From contig NZ_WELK01000001.1 of assembly GCF_009799925.1 (NCBI RefSeq), positions 248,001 through 312,000 on the forward strand: 64,000 nucleotides of DNA, in the 5' to 3' direction. The notes beneath the pieces were generated by a model that made no database searches, was not told where the DNA came from, and saw only the letters and a list, made by a program, of their open reading frames with translations. The DNA comes from Pseudomonas sp. R-28-1W-6. Its GTDB lineage: Bacteria; Pseudomonadota; Gammaproteobacteria; Pseudomonadales; Pseudomonadaceae. The first letter of the stretch is position 1. Each line of letters starts with the position of its first letter. Of the stretch, positions 9,575 to 18,688 are shown piece after piece. The position numbers and the translations under genes are program-made.

Positions 9575-9590
9575 CTGTATATCCAAACAG
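9575..9590 (+). promoter_or_regulatory. LexA (SOS) operator
   Basis: The 16-base sequence CTGTATATCCAAACAG fits the gammaproteobacterial LexA consensus CTG-N10-CAG exactly at its six defining bases, with an AT-rich centre. It lies 15 bases before the ATG of the radical-SAM gene. LexA bound here would block transcription or the early leader. SOS control of the two-gene repair operon downstream is inferred from this site. Confidence 0.85.
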
Positions 9591-9605
9591 TTAATGGATT
9601 GTGCC

Positions 9606-10817
9606 ATGCAGTTGATCGACAAGCTCACCGTACTCGCCGATGCCGCCAAGTACGACGTCTCCTGCGCCAGCAGCGGCGCGCCGAAGCGCAGCTCGAAGGG
9701 CAAGAGCGGACTCGGCGCCACCAATGGCATGGGCATCTGCCACAGCTTCACCCCGGACGGGCGTTGCGTCGCGCTGCTGAAGATCCTGCTGACCAACTTC
9801 TGCCTGTACGACTGCCAATACTGCGTCAACCGCCGTTCCAGTGATGTACCACGGGCGCGCTTCACCCCCGAGGAGGTGGTGACCCTGACCCTGGACTTCT
9901 ACCGGCGCAACTGCATCAGCGGGCTGTTTCTCAGCTCGGGCATCATTCGCTCGGCCGACTACACCATGGAGCAGCTGATCCGCGTCGCCAAGCTGCTGCG
10001 TGAAGAACACCAGTTCCGCGGCTACATCCACCTGAAGACCATTCCCGATGCCGATCCCCTGCTGATCGCCGAGGCCGGCCGCTATGCCGACCGCCTCAGC
10101 GTCAACATCGAACTGCCCACCGAAACCAGCCTGATCCGCCTGGCGCCGGAAAAGCAGGTGGGCACCATCAAGCAGGCCATGCACTCGATCCACCAGGGCG
10201 AGAACGAGGCCCGCGCGGAAAAACGCGCACCGCGCTTCGCCCCCGCCGGCCAGAGTACACAGATGATCGTCGGCGCCGACGCCACCGACGACAGCACCAT
10301 CCTGCACACCGCCCAGTCGCTGTATGGCGCCTACCGCCTGCGCCGGGTCTATTACTCGGCATTCAGTCCGATCCCGCACAGCCCCAAGACCGTGCCCTTC
10401 GAGGCCCCACCGCTGCTGCGCGAACATCGCCTGTACCAGGCCGACTTCCTCCTGCGTGGCTATGGTTTCCAGGCCGGCGAGCTGCTCAGCGGCCCCGGCA
10501 ATCTGGCCCTGGATATCGACCCCAAGCTGGCCTGGGCCCTGGCCAATCGCGAGCACTTTCCGGTCGACCTCAACCGCGCCGAGCCCAGCCTGATCGCCCG
10601 CGTCCCCGGGATCGGCGTACTCAGCGCCAAGCGCCTGGTGGCACTGCGCCGGCACAAGCGCATCCGCTTCGAAGACGTCAGCCGCCTGCGCTGCGCCCTG
10701 GAAAAAGCCAAGCCCTTCATCGTCACCCAGGACTATCGGCCCCAGCAGGCCGGCAGCGAGTCTCGAGTGCTGCGCCGGCAGCTGAGTGAAACACCGGCGC
10801 AGATGGTCCTCTGGTGA
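9606..10817 (+). CDS. Putative DNA modification/repair radical SAM protein (TIGR03916 family)
   Basis: This 403-residue protein has a radical-SAM cluster motif, CLYDCQYC, at residues 66-73. A C-terminal helix-hairpin-helix DNA-binding segment, VPGIGVLSAKRLVALRR, also fits a DNA-related role. The family is usually encoded next to a TIGR03915/uracil-DNA glycosylase-like protein, and that partner (TIGR03915 part) follows here with a one-base overlap. The reaction is unknown. The start at 9606 (MQLIDKLTVLADAAKYDV) is preferred to an in-frame ATG at 9549, because the latter would put the LexA operator inside the coding region. The operator indicates induction by DNA damage. Confidence 0.88.
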   Translation: MQLIDKLTVLADAAKYDVSCASSGAPKRSSKGKSGLGATNGMGICHSFTPDGRCVALLKILLTNFCLYDCQYCVNRRSSDVPRARFTPEEVVTLTLDFYRRNCISGLFLSSGIIRSADYTMEQLIRVAKLLREEHQFRGYIHLKTIPDADPLLIAEAGRYADRLSVNIELPTETSLIRLAPEKQVGTIKQAMHSIHQGENEARAEKRAPRFAPAGQSTQMIVGADATDDSTILHTAQSLYGAYRLRRVYYSAFSPIPHSPKTVPFEAPPLLREHRLYQADFLLRGYGFQAGELLSGPGNLALDIDPKLAWALANREHFPVDLNRAEPSLIARVPGIGVLSAKRLVALRRHKRIRFEDVSRLRCALEKAKPFIVTQDYRPQQAGSESRVLRRQLSETPAQMVLW

Positions 10818-11659
10818 TGGTCAGCGCCCGCTTCGATGGCAGTTTTGCCGGCTGGCGCCAGGCCGCACGCGAGCTGTTGCAGCAGGGCGTGACTGCCGAC
10901 CAGATCAACTGGTACAGCAACGATGGCGATAGCGACCTGTTCGCGGCCGGCACTCCCTGCGCAACGCCGCACCAGGCGACAACCGCCATCCGGGTACCAC
11001 GCCAGCTTCTCAGCCTGCTCGAAAGCGCCGCACGCTATCGCTGCGCAGAACGCTGGAGCCTGCTCTACCGGGTGCTCTGGCGGGTCAGCCAGGGCGACCG
11101 CAGCGCCATGCTGGCGGGGGATGCCGACGGCAGTGAGCTGCACAAACGGCTCAAGGCCGTACGCCGCGAAGCCCATCACCTGCATGCCTTTCTGCGCTTT
11201 CAGCCCTGCTGCGTCGAGAACGGGCCGGACTTCGTCGCCTGGCACGAGCCGGCCCATGACATTCTGCACAGCGCCAGCGGCCATTTTGCCGAACGCATGG
11301 GCCAGCACAGCTGGCTGATCGCTACGCCGCAAGACGGGGTGTACTGGGATGGCCAGCGCTTGCACCACCGGCAGCACTGCCCGCCGGAATGGCGGCAGCT
11401 GGCGCAGGCACCTGGGGATGAAGGCCAGCAGCTATGGCTGGCCTACTACGGCAGCACCTTCAACCCGGCGCGGCTGAATCGCAGCGTGCTGGAAAACAAC
11501 CTGCCGGTGCGCTTCTGGAAAAACCTGCCGGAAGGATCGTTGATTCCGCAACTGATGAGCCAGGCCCGTGCCGGTGCGCAGCGCGACGGCCAGGCCCAGG
11601 CTGTCGCCCAGCAATCCGGAAAAACCATTCGCTACCGAACCGGCAGCGATGAGGTTTAG
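10817..11659 (+). CDS. TIGR03915 / DUF4130 family putative DNA repair protein
   Basis: The 280-residue protein begins MVSARFDGSFAGWRQAARELL and ends soon after the family's FNPARLNRSVLENNLPVRFWKNLPEG region. In many pseudomonads this domain is fused to a C-terminal UdgX-type uracil-DNA glycosylase. Here the protein stops and no glycosylase domain follows before pilU, which converges on the opposite strand and overlaps its last four bases. It is either the stand-alone form or a truncated one; the clean C-terminus favours stand-alone. Its function with the radical-SAM partner is unknown. Confidence 0.83.
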   Translation: MVSARFDGSFAGWRQAARELLQQGVTADQINWYSNDGDSDLFAAGTPCATPHQATTAIRVPRQLLSLLESAARYRCAERWSLLYRVLWRVSQGDRSAMLAGDADGSELHKRLKAVRREAHHLHAFLRFQPCCVENGPDFVAWHEPAHDILHSASGHFAERMGQHSWLIATPQDGVYWDGQRLHHRQHCPPEWRQLAQAPGDEGQQLWLAYYGSTFNPARLNRSVLENNLPVRFWKNLPEGSLIPQLMSQARAGAQRDGQAQAVAQQSGKTIRYRTGSDEV

Positions 11660-12801
11660 CGGAAACGCCGGCCCGGCTCTTCCTCGCTGACTTCCAGGCT
11701 GAGCCCCTGATTGGAGCTGGTCAGGTGTTCGCCGTCGGTTTCCGAACCGAGCTTGATCATCAGGCGCAGGTCGTTCGCCGAGTCGGCGTAGAGCAGCGCG
11801 TCTTCGTAGGTGATCTCGCCCTGGGTGTAGAGGTTGTACAGGGCCTGGTCGAAGGTCTGCATGCCCAGCTCTGTGGAGCGTTTCATCAGGTTCTTGAGCT
11901 CGTGCACCTCGCCCTTGCGGATCAGGTCGGCGGCCAGCGGGGTGTTGATCAGCACCTCGATCACCGCGCGGCGGCCCTTGCCATCCGGGGTCGGCACCAG
12001 CTGCTGGGCGACGATGGCCTTGAGGTTCAGCGACAGGTCCATCCACACCTGGTTCTGCCGGTCCGGCGGGAAGAAGTTGATGATCCGGTCCAGCGCCTGG
12101 TTGGCGTTGTTGGCGTGCAGGGTGGCCAGGCACAGGTGGCCGGTCTCGGCGAAGGCCACGGCATGGTCCATGGTCTCGCGGGTACGGATCTCGCCGATCA
12201 GGATCACGTCCGGCGCCTGGCGCAGGGTGTTCTTCAGCGCCACCTCGAAGGACTCGGTGTCGATGCCCACTTCGCGCTGGGTGACGATGCAGCTCTGGTG
12301 CTGGTGGATATATTCGATCGGGTCTTCGATGGAGATGATGTGGCCGCTGCTGTTCTTGTTGCGGTAACCGATCATCGCCGCCAGCGAGGTGGACTTGCCG
12401 GTACCGGTGGCGCCGACGAACAGCACCAGGCCGCGCTTGGTCAGCGCCAGCTTCTTGAGGATTTCCGGCAGCTTGAGGTCGTCGATGGTCGGGATGTTGG
12501 TCTCGATGCGACGCAGCACCATGCCCGCCAGGTTGCGCTGGTAGAAGGCGCTGACGCGGAAACGACCGATGCCGCGGGCGCTGATGGCGAAGTTGCACTC
12601 GTGGTTCTCGGCAAAGTCGCGGCGCTGCTGCTCGTTCATCACCGAATGCACGGTTTCCCGGGTCTGTTCCGGCGACATGGGGTTCTTGGTCACCGGCATG
12701 ATCTTGCCGTTGACCTTCATCGACGGTGGCACCCCGGCGGTAATGAACAGGTCAGAACCACCCTTTTCCACCATCAAGCGCAGCAGCTTTTCGAATTCCA
12801 T
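11656..12801 (-). CDS. pilU: Type IV pilus retraction-associated ATPase PilU
   Basis: PilU is a PilT-like hexameric cytoplasmic ATPase that assists pilus retraction. The 381-residue protein has Walker A (GATGTGKST), the Asp box (IISIEDPIEYIHQHQ), Walker B (VILIGEIRTRETMDHA) and the His box (GHLCLATLHANN). The start MEFEKLLRLMVEKGGSDLF is the family start. It lies 54 bases downstream of pilT on the same strand. Its 3' end overlaps the convergent TIGR03915 gene by four bases. Confidence 0.97.
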   Translation of the reverse strand: MEFEKLLRLMVEKGGSDLFITAGVPPSMKVNGKIMPVTKNPMSPEQTRETVHSVMNEQQRRDFAENHECNFAISARGIGRFRVSAFYQRNLAGMVLRRIETNIPTIDDLKLPEILKKLALTKRGLVLFVGATGTGKSTSLAAMIGYRNKNSSGHIISIEDPIEYIHQHQSCIVTQREVGIDTESFEVALKNTLRQAPDVILIGEIRTRETMDHAVAFAETGHLCLATLHANNANQALDRIINFFPPDRQNQVWMDLSLNLKAIVAQQLVPTPDGKGRRAVIEVLINTPLAADLIRKGEVHELKNLMKRSTELGMQTFDQALYNLYTQGEITYEDALLYADSANDLRLMIKLGSETDGEHLTSSNQGLSLEVSEEEPGRRFR

Positions 12802-12855
12802 CGTTCCCGCCCATGTTGCCAGTGCTGGGCCGCAACCGGGGCGGCCCGCTTATTA

Positions 12856-13890
12856 TTAGAAGTTTTCCGGGGTCTTGGCCTTCTCGCGGGCCGCCTCGCG
12901 ACTGACCAGGCCCTTGGCCACCAGGCCTTTCAGGCAGGAGTCGAGGGTCTGCATGCCCAGCGAGCCGCCGGTCTGGATCGCCGAGTACATCTGCGCCACC
13001 TTGTCCTCGCGGATCAGGTTACGGATCGCCGGGGTGCCGATCATGATCTCGTGGGCCGCCACCCGGCCACCGCCGATCTTCTTCAGCAGGGTCTGCGAGA
13101 TCACCGACTGCAGCGATTCGGAGAGCATGGAGCGGACCATGGACTTCTCCTCGGCGGGGAACACGTCGACCACCCGGTCGATGGTCTTGGCCGCCGAGGT
13201 GGTGTGCAGGGTGCCGAACACCAGGTGACCGGTTTCCGCCGCGGTCAGCGCCAGGCGGATGGTTTCCAGGTCGCGCATCTCGCCGACCAGGATGATGTCC
13301 GGGTCTTCACGCAGGGCCGAACGCAGGGCCTCGGAGAAGCCGTGGGTGTCGCGGTGCACTTCGCGCTGGTTGACCAGGCACTTCTTCGACTCGTGAACGA
13401 ATTCGATCGGGTCTTCGATGGTCAGGATATGGTGGTACTTGGTGCTGTTCAGGTAGTCGAGCATCGCCGCCAGGGTGGTCGACTTGCCCGAGCCGGTCGG
13501 CCCGGTGACCAGTACCAGACCGCGCGGCACGTCGGTGATCTTCTTGAACACCTCGCCCATGCCGAGGTCTTCCATGGTCAGCACTTTCGACGGAATGGTC
13601 CGGAATACCGCACCGGCGCCGCGGTTCTGGTTGAACGCGTTGACCCGGAAGCGCGCCACGCCCGGCACTTCGAAGGAGAAGTCGGTCTCGAGGAATTCCT
13701 CGTAATCCTTGCGCTGCTTGTCGTTCATGATGTCGTAGATCAGCGCGTGGACCTGTTTGTGGTCCATCGCCGGCAGGTTGATCCGCCGTACGTCGCCGTC
13801 CACCCGAATCATCGGCGGCAGGCCCGCCGAGAGGTGCAGGTCCGACGCGCCTTGCTTGGCGCTGAAGGCCAACAGCTCGGTAATATCCAT
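12856..13890 (-). CDS. pilT: Type IV pilus retraction ATPase PilT
   Basis: PilT drives pilus retraction at the inner-membrane base of the machine. The 344-residue protein begins MDITELLAFSAKQGASDLHL, with the family's length; an ATG four codons upstream at 13902 is unlikely. Visible motifs are Walker A (GPTGSGKST), the Asp box (ILTIEDPIEFVHES), Walker B (IILVGEMRDLETIRLA), the His box (GHLVFGTLHTTSA) and the C-terminal AIRNLIRE segment. It is divergent from yggS with 72 bases between the starts. Confidence 0.98.
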   Translation of the reverse strand: MDITELLAFSAKQGASDLHLSAGLPPMIRVDGDVRRINLPAMDHKQVHALIYDIMNDKQRKDYEEFLETDFSFEVPGVARFRVNAFNQNRGAGAVFRTIPSKVLTMEDLGMGEVFKKITDVPRGLVLVTGPTGSGKSTTLAAMLDYLNSTKYHHILTIEDPIEFVHESKKCLVNQREVHRDTHGFSEALRSALREDPDIILVGEMRDLETIRLALTAAETGHLVFGTLHTTSAAKTIDRVVDVFPAEEKSMVRSMLSESLQSVISQTLLKKIGGGRVAAHEIMIGTPAIRNLIREDKVAQMYSAIQTGGSLGMQTLDSCLKGLVAKGLVSREAAREKAKTPENF

Positions 13891-13962
13891 GGGACTCCCC
13901 AATCACATGCAAGCAGGTAGAATGCCGCAAACCCCTGACGGGCGGGCTATAGAGCGCGAGTA

Positions 13963-14649
13963 ATGTCCACGATAGCAGAGAATATTGCAAAGGTTCGCGA
14001 GCGTATCCGTGAGGCGGCGCAAGCCTCGCAGCGAGATTCGGCGACTATCGGCCTGCTCGCGGTGAGCAAGACCAAACCCGCCGCCGCGATCCGCGAAGCC
14101 CATGCGGCCGGGGTTCGCGACTTCGGCGAAAACTACCTGCAGGAAGCCCTGGGCAAGCAGCTGGAACTGGCCGACCTGGACTTGATCTGGCACTTCATCG
14201 GCCCCATTCAATCGAACAAGACCAAGCCGATCGCCGAGCATTTCGCCTGGGTGCACTCGGTGGACCGCCTGAAGATCGCCGAGCGCCTGGCCGCCCAGCG
14301 CCCGGCCGGCTTGCCACCGCTGAATATCTGCCTGCAGGTGAATGTCAGCGGCGAGGCCAGCAAATCCGGCTGTACCCCGGAGCAACTGCCGGCCCTGGCA
14401 CAGGCGGTTACACAACTGCCGCAGCTGCGCCTGCGCGGATTGATGACAATCCCCGAACCGACCGACGATGCGGTCGAGCAGCATGCCGCCTTCGCCCGCC
14501 TGCGCGAGCTGCGCGACCGCCTGGACCCGGGCCTCGACAGCCTGTCCATGGGCATGAGCCACGACCTGGAGGCGGCGATCGCCGAAGGCGCGACCTGGGT
14601 ACGCATCGGCACCGCCCTGTTTGGCGCCCGCGACTACGGCCAGCCCTGA
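13963..14649 (+). CDS. yggS: Pyridoxal-phosphate homeostasis protein YggS
   Basis: YggS (PLPBP/COG0325) is a PLP-binding TIM-barrel protein that buffers cellular pyridoxal phosphate; it has no known catalytic activity. The 228-residue protein has the PLP lysine segment LLAVSKTKPAAAI, then FGENYLQEAL, WHFIGPIQSNK and the C-terminal SMGMSHDLEAAI and VRIGTALFG phosphate-binding segment. It starts a likely operon with proC, yggT and yggU, an order common in gammaproteobacteria. Confidence 0.95.
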   Translation: MSTIAENIAKVRERIREAAQASQRDSATIGLLAVSKTKPAAAIREAHAAGVRDFGENYLQEALGKQLELADLDLIWHFIGPIQSNKTKPIAEHFAWVHSVDRLKIAERLAAQRPAGLPPLNICLQVNVSGEASKSGCTPEQLPALAQAVTQLPQLRLRGLMTIPEPTDDAVEQHAAFARLRELRDRLDPGLDSLSMGMSHDLEAAIAEGATWVRIGTALFGARDYGQP

Positions 14650-14691
14650 GCGGGCCAACCACCCCGAATTGAAGAACGAAGGAAACCCGAC

Positions 14692-15510
14692 ATGAGCCAC
14701 CCACGTATCGCCTTCATCGGTGCCGGCAACATGGCCACCAGCCTGATCGGCGGCCTGCTCGCCCAGGGCATCCCGGCCAGCCACATCCGCGCCAGCGACC
14801 TGGGCGCCGAACAGCGGGCCAAGGTCGCCGGCGAATACGGCATCGAGCTGTTCGCCAGCAACGCCGAGGCCATCGCCGGCGCCGAGGTGGTGGTCCTGGC
14901 GACCAAGCCGCAGGTGCTCAAGGACGTCTGCCTGGCCCTGGCCCCGAGCCTGGTCGACGGCCAGCTGATCGTCTCCATCGCCGCCGGCATCGGTTGCGCC
15001 AGCCTGGCCAACTGGCTGGGCGAGCGCCCGATCGTGCGCTGCATGCCGAACACCCCGGCCCTGCTGCGCCAGGGCGTCAGCGGCCTGTTCGCCAACGCCG
15101 AGGTCTCCACCGCCCAGCGCCAGCAGGCCGAACAGCTGCTGTCCGCCGTCGGCCTGGCCCTGTGGCTGGACCAGGAGCAGCAGATCGATGCGGTCACCGC
15201 CGTGTCCGGCAGCGGCCCGGCCTATTTCTTCCTGCTGATCGAGGCGATGACCGCCGCCGGCGAGCAACTCGGCCTGCCGCGCGGGATCGCTGAGCAGCTG
15301 ACCGTGCACACTGCCCTCGGCGCCGCGCGCATGGCCAGCGAGAGCGAGGTCGACGCCGCCGAACTGCGCCGCCGGGTGACCTCGCCCAACGGCACCACCG
15401 AAGCGGCGATCAAGGCCTTCCAGGCCGGCGGCTTCGAGGCGCTGGTGCAGAAGGCCCTGGACGCCGCCGCCAAGCGCTCGGCCGAACTCGCCGCCCAACT
15501 GGGCCAATAA
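14692..15510 (+). CDS. proC: Pyrroline-5-carboxylate reductase
   Basis: ProC makes proline by NAD(P)H-dependent reduction of pyrroline-5-carboxylate. The 272-residue protein begins with a Rossmann nucleotide loop, IAFIGAGNMATSLIGGLL. It carries the MPNTPALL motif and the C-terminal family signature VTSPNGTTEAAI. A GAAGGAAAC ribosome site precedes the ATG. It sits between yggS and yggT, 42 and 25 bases away. Confidence 0.97.
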   Translation: MSHPRIAFIGAGNMATSLIGGLLAQGIPASHIRASDLGAEQRAKVAGEYGIELFASNAEAIAGAEVVVLATKPQVLKDVCLALAPSLVDGQLIVSIAAGIGCASLANWLGERPIVRCMPNTPALLRQGVSGLFANAEVSTAQRQQAEQLLSAVGLALWLDQEQQIDAVTAVSGSGPAYFFLLIEAMTAAGEQLGLPRGIAEQLTVHTALGAARMASESEVDAAELRRRVTSPNGTTEAAIKAFQAGGFEALVQKALDAAAKRSAELAAQLGQ

Positions 15511-15535
15511 ACAGCTGGATCAACAAGGAGCCCGC

Positions 15536-16129
15536 ATGTCCGGATTCACGGAAGCCCTCATCTATATCATCCAGACCCTCGGCAGCCTGTACCTGCTGAT
15601 CGTACTGCTGCGCTTCATCCTGCAACTGGTGCGCGCCGACTTCTACAACCCGCTCAGCCAGTTCACCCTGAAGGCCACCCAGCCCCTGCTCAAGCCGCTG
15701 CGCCGGATCATTCCCGGCCTGGGCGGCCTGGACCTGGCCTCGCTGGTGCTGGCGATCCTGGTGCAACTGCTGCTGATGGTGGTGATCATCCTCATCGCCG
15801 GCGCCAATCCGCTCGCGGTCGGCCTGCAGCTACTGGTGTGGGCGGTGATCGCGGTGACCTCGCTGTTCCTCAAGATCTTCTTCTTCGCCATGATCATCAG
15901 CGTGATCCTCTCCTGGGTCGCCCCCGGCAGCTACAACCCCGGGGCGCAGCTGGTCAACCAGATCTGCGAGCCGCTGCTGGCGCCGTTCCGCCGCCTGATC
16001 CCGAACCTCGGCGGCCTGGATATCTCGCCGATCTTCGCCTTTATCGCGCTGAACCTGCTGGATCGCTTCGTCATCGGCAACCTCGCGGCCATGAGTGGCA
16101 TGCCCGCCATCCTCAGCCCGTTCATCTGA
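15536..16129 (+). CDS. yggT: YggT family inner-membrane protein
   Basis: The 197-residue protein is strongly hydrophobic and has two similar YggT repeats. The first repeat contains LLIVLLRFILQLVRADFYNP with QPLLKPLRRIIPGLGGLD. The second contains ISVILSWVAPGSYNPGAQLV with EPLLAPFRRLIPNLGGLD. Each ends in a membrane helix. The function is not established, although the family is broadly conserved and often lies beside proC. The preceding AACAAGGAG is a good ribosome site. Confidence 0.92.
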   Translation: MSGFTEALIYIIQTLGSLYLLIVLLRFILQLVRADFYNPLSQFTLKATQPLLKPLRRIIPGLGGLDLASLVLAILVQLLLMVVIILIAGANPLAVGLQLLVWAVIAVTSLFLKIFFFAMIISVILSWVAPGSYNPGAQLVNQICEPLLAPFRRLIPNLGGLDISPIFAFIALNLLDRFVIGNLAAMSGMPAILSPFI

Positions 16130-16130
16130 G

Positions 16131-16427
16131 ATGGCCTGGTTCCGCTGGGATGGCGACGACCTGATTCTCGACTGCCACCTGCAGCCCAAGGCCAGCAAGG
16201 ACGAGTTCACCGGCCTGCACGGTGAGCGGCTGAAGATCCGCCTCACCGCGCCACCGGTGGAAGGCAAGGCCAATGCCCATCTGCTGGCCTTTCTTGGCAA
16301 GGCCTTCGGCGTGGCCAAGAGCCAGGTCAGCCTGGAAAGCGGCGAGCTGAACCGGCAGAAACGCGTGCGCATCCATGCGCCGCAACGCCTGCCGGAGCTG
16401 CCCGGGCTGACCGCTCGGTCGTCTTGA
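16131..16427 (+). CDS. yggU: DUF167 / YggU family protein
   Basis: This 98-residue protein begins MAWFRWDGDDLILDCHLQPK one base after the yggT stop. It has the DUF167 core: PKASKDEF, LKIRLTAPPVEGKANAHLLAFL and VSLESGELNRQKRVRI. The family is small, cytoplasmic and of unknown function. The tight spacing with yggT indicates translational coupling. Confidence 0.92.
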   Translation: MAWFRWDGDDLILDCHLQPKASKDEFTGLHGERLKIRLTAPPVEGKANAHLLAFLGKAFGVAKSQVSLESGELNRQKRVRIHAPQRLPELPGLTARSS

Positions 16428-16602
16428 GCGACCACAGGGGACGGCGTGTGCGCCGGGGCGATTGACGCCGGCGCCATCCCCCGCATAATGCGGGCATCTG
16501 CGGCAAAGCCTCGGCTATCGTGGCGCCGCCGCAGGCCAGTCTGCCGTCGCCCTCGCCACCCACGACCAGCGCAGGATGCGTTACCCGAGAGGAGAAGCCC
16601 GG

Positions 16603-18591
16603 ATGAGCATGGAACGTCTCAGTCAGCAGGTAGACGCCTACGTCGCCTGGAAGCGCGAGTTGATGCGCGAGATCACCCGTTACCGCAGCTGGCTGGCGCA
16701 CAACCGGCTCGGCTCGGAAGCGCTCGACACCCGCCTGGAACGGGCCCTGCGCCTGCTGCGTACCGACCACATCACCCTGGCCTTCGTCGGCGAGTTCTCC
16801 CGTGGCAAGACCGAGCTGATCAACAGCCTGTTCTTCTCCGAGTACGGCCAGCGCATGCTGCCGTCCCAGGCCGGGCGCACCACCATGTGCCCGACCGAGC
16901 TGTTCTTCGACCCGCGCTCCGAGCGTTCCTACATCCGCCTGCTGCCGATCGAGACGCGCACCGCCTCGGCCAGCGTGGCGCAGTTCAAGCGCATTCCGCG
17001 GCACTGGGTGAACATCCCGCTGGACACCAGCGACCCGGACAACATGGTGCAGGCCTTCAGCCAGGTGGCGAAGACCAAGCCGATGCCGGTGGAACAGGCG
17101 ATCCAGCTCGGCTTCCACCCGGACATGCTGGAAAGCGCCGGCAAGCCCGGCCAGGTGCTGGTACCGGCTTGGCGCCACGCCATCGTCAACTTCGACCACC
17201 CGCTGCTGCGCCAAGGCCTGCGCATCCTCGACACGCCCGGCCTGAACGCCCTCGGCAGCGAACCGGAACTGACCCTGTCGATGCTGCCCAGCGCCCAGGC
17301 GATCATCTTCCTGCTGGCCGCCGACACCGGCGTCACCGCCAGCGACATGGCGATCTGGCAGCAGCATATCCGCCAGCTCGACGAAGACACCCAGTCCAGC
17401 CTGTTCGCCGTGCTGAACAAGATCGACGTGCTGTGGGACGACCTCGCCGGCGAGCAGTTCGTGCACAACGCCATCAGCCAGATCCGCCACGCCACCGCGC
17501 GCCAGCTGGGCATCAGTGCCGACAGCGTGCTGCCGCTGTCGGCCAAGCAGGCGATGCTGGCCAAGGTACGCAAGGACGAGGCGCTGCTCGCGCGCAGCCA
17601 GCTCGGCGACCTGGAAAGCCTGCTCTGCGAACGCATCGTCGCGCAGAAGGAGCGCCTGCTCGAAGACCGCGTGGTCAACCAGGTGCTGGCCCTGCTCAAC
17701 AACAGCCAGCACGTGCTCAACCTGCGCCTGGCCAAGGTGCGCGAGCAGCAGGAGCTGCTCTCCAGCCACCAGCAGGACAACGGCCAGATGCTCTTCGAGC
17801 TGACCGCCAAGACCAAGGAAGACCACAGCCAGCACCACAAGCGCCTGCTCGGTCTGAAGACCAACCAGCGCCTGCTCAAGCGCCAGGGCGACCTGTTGCG
17901 CGCCGCCGTCCTCCCGGACCGCCTGGAAGGTCACCTGGCGCGGGTCCGCGAGGGCCTGAGCGGCAGCTGGACCACCTTCGGCATCAACCAGGCGATCCTG
18001 CAGTTCTTCCACAACGTCGAACACGACCTCGGCAACCTGGCCCAGGAAGCCGAGATGGCCAACAAGATGGTCGCCGCCATCTACCGCCGGCACAACGAGG
18101 AAAACCCGCTGCACGGCGTCGACGCGCCGCAGTTCAACAGCCGCCGCTACCTGCGCGAGCTGCAGCAGCTGCAGGCCAAGGCCGACCAGTTCCGCCTGCA
18201 CCTGAAGACCCTGCTCACCGAGCAGAAGATCCTGACCCGGCGCTTCTTCGCCACCCTGGTGCAGGAAGTCATCGGCCTGCACCAGCGCCTGCGCCACGAG
18301 GCCGAGCAGTGGGCCAGCGACGCGCTGATGCCGCTGATGCAGCACACCCTGGAACACAAGCAGCTGCTGGAAACCCACATGCTGCGGCTCAAGGCCCTGG
18401 CTCAGGACACCCAGCAGGCGCGCCAGCGCGGCCAGCAACTGGCGCGCTACATCGGCGAGCTGGAAACCCAGCTGGGCCAGGCCAGCGACATGCTCCGCGC
18501 ACTGCGCCGCCCGGCGCCGATCCAGCGCCAGGGCAAGGTCGTCACCCTGCCCGGCGCAGCCCGCCAGCAAGGCGCCGGCGACCCGGCGTAG
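16603..18591 (+). CDS. Dynamin-family large GTPase
   Basis: The 662-residue protein has GTPase motifs of the dynamin/TRAFAC type: G1 in GEFSRGKTELIN (residues 63-74), G3 DTPG starting at 210 and G4 NKID at 272-275. A long helical region from about 330 onward is rich in Gln, Leu and Arg (coiled-coil stalk-like). No membrane helix is obvious. The start at 16603 is supported by a GAGAGGAG ribosome site; ATG at 16576 is less likely. It sits between yggU and metX on the same strand. Bacterial dynamins act on membranes, but no specific role can be given from the context. Confidence 0.85.
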   Translation: MSMERLSQQVDAYVAWKRELMREITRYRSWLAHNRLGSEALDTRLERALRLLRTDHITLAFVGEFSRGKTELINSLFFSEYGQRMLPSQAGRTTMCPTELFFDPRSERSYIRLLPIETRTASASVAQFKRIPRHWVNIPLDTSDPDNMVQAFSQVAKTKPMPVEQAIQLGFHPDMLESAGKPGQVLVPAWRHAIVNFDHPLLRQGLRILDTPGLNALGSEPELTLSMLPSAQAIIFLLAADTGVTASDMAIWQQHIRQLDEDTQSSLFAVLNKIDVLWDDLAGEQFVHNAISQIRHATARQLGISADSVLPLSAKQAMLAKVRKDEALLARSQLGDLESLLCERIVAQKERLLEDRVVNQVLALLNNSQHVLNLRLAKVREQQELLSSHQQDNGQMLFELTAKTKEDHSQHHKRLLGLKTNQRLLKRQGDLLRAAVLPDRLEGHLARVREGLSGSWTTFGINQAILQFFHNVEHDLGNLAQEAEMANKMVAAIYRRHNEENPLHGVDAPQFNSRRYLRELQQLQAKADQFRLHLKTLLTEQKILTRRFFATLVQEVIGLHQRLRHEAEQWASDALMPLMQHTLEHKQLLETHMLRLKALAQDTQQARQRGQQLARYIGELETQLGQASDMLRALRRPAPIQRQGKVVTLPGAARQQGAGDPA

Positions 18592-18688
18592 AGCCTTTCC
18601 ATTCAAGGCCTTAGCGGCCCCCGCGGCGCTTGCCGCTGGGGGCCCCGGTCTTTAGACTGCTGCACTCCCTTGATCGAGAGCAGGGTCG

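Noticed and set aside
1..14000. Pil cluster considered as a mobile or unusual arrangement
   Set aside because: Order and content match the ordinary Pseudomonas chromosome, aside from the rSAM/TIGR03915 and TM2 genes between pyrC' and pilU.
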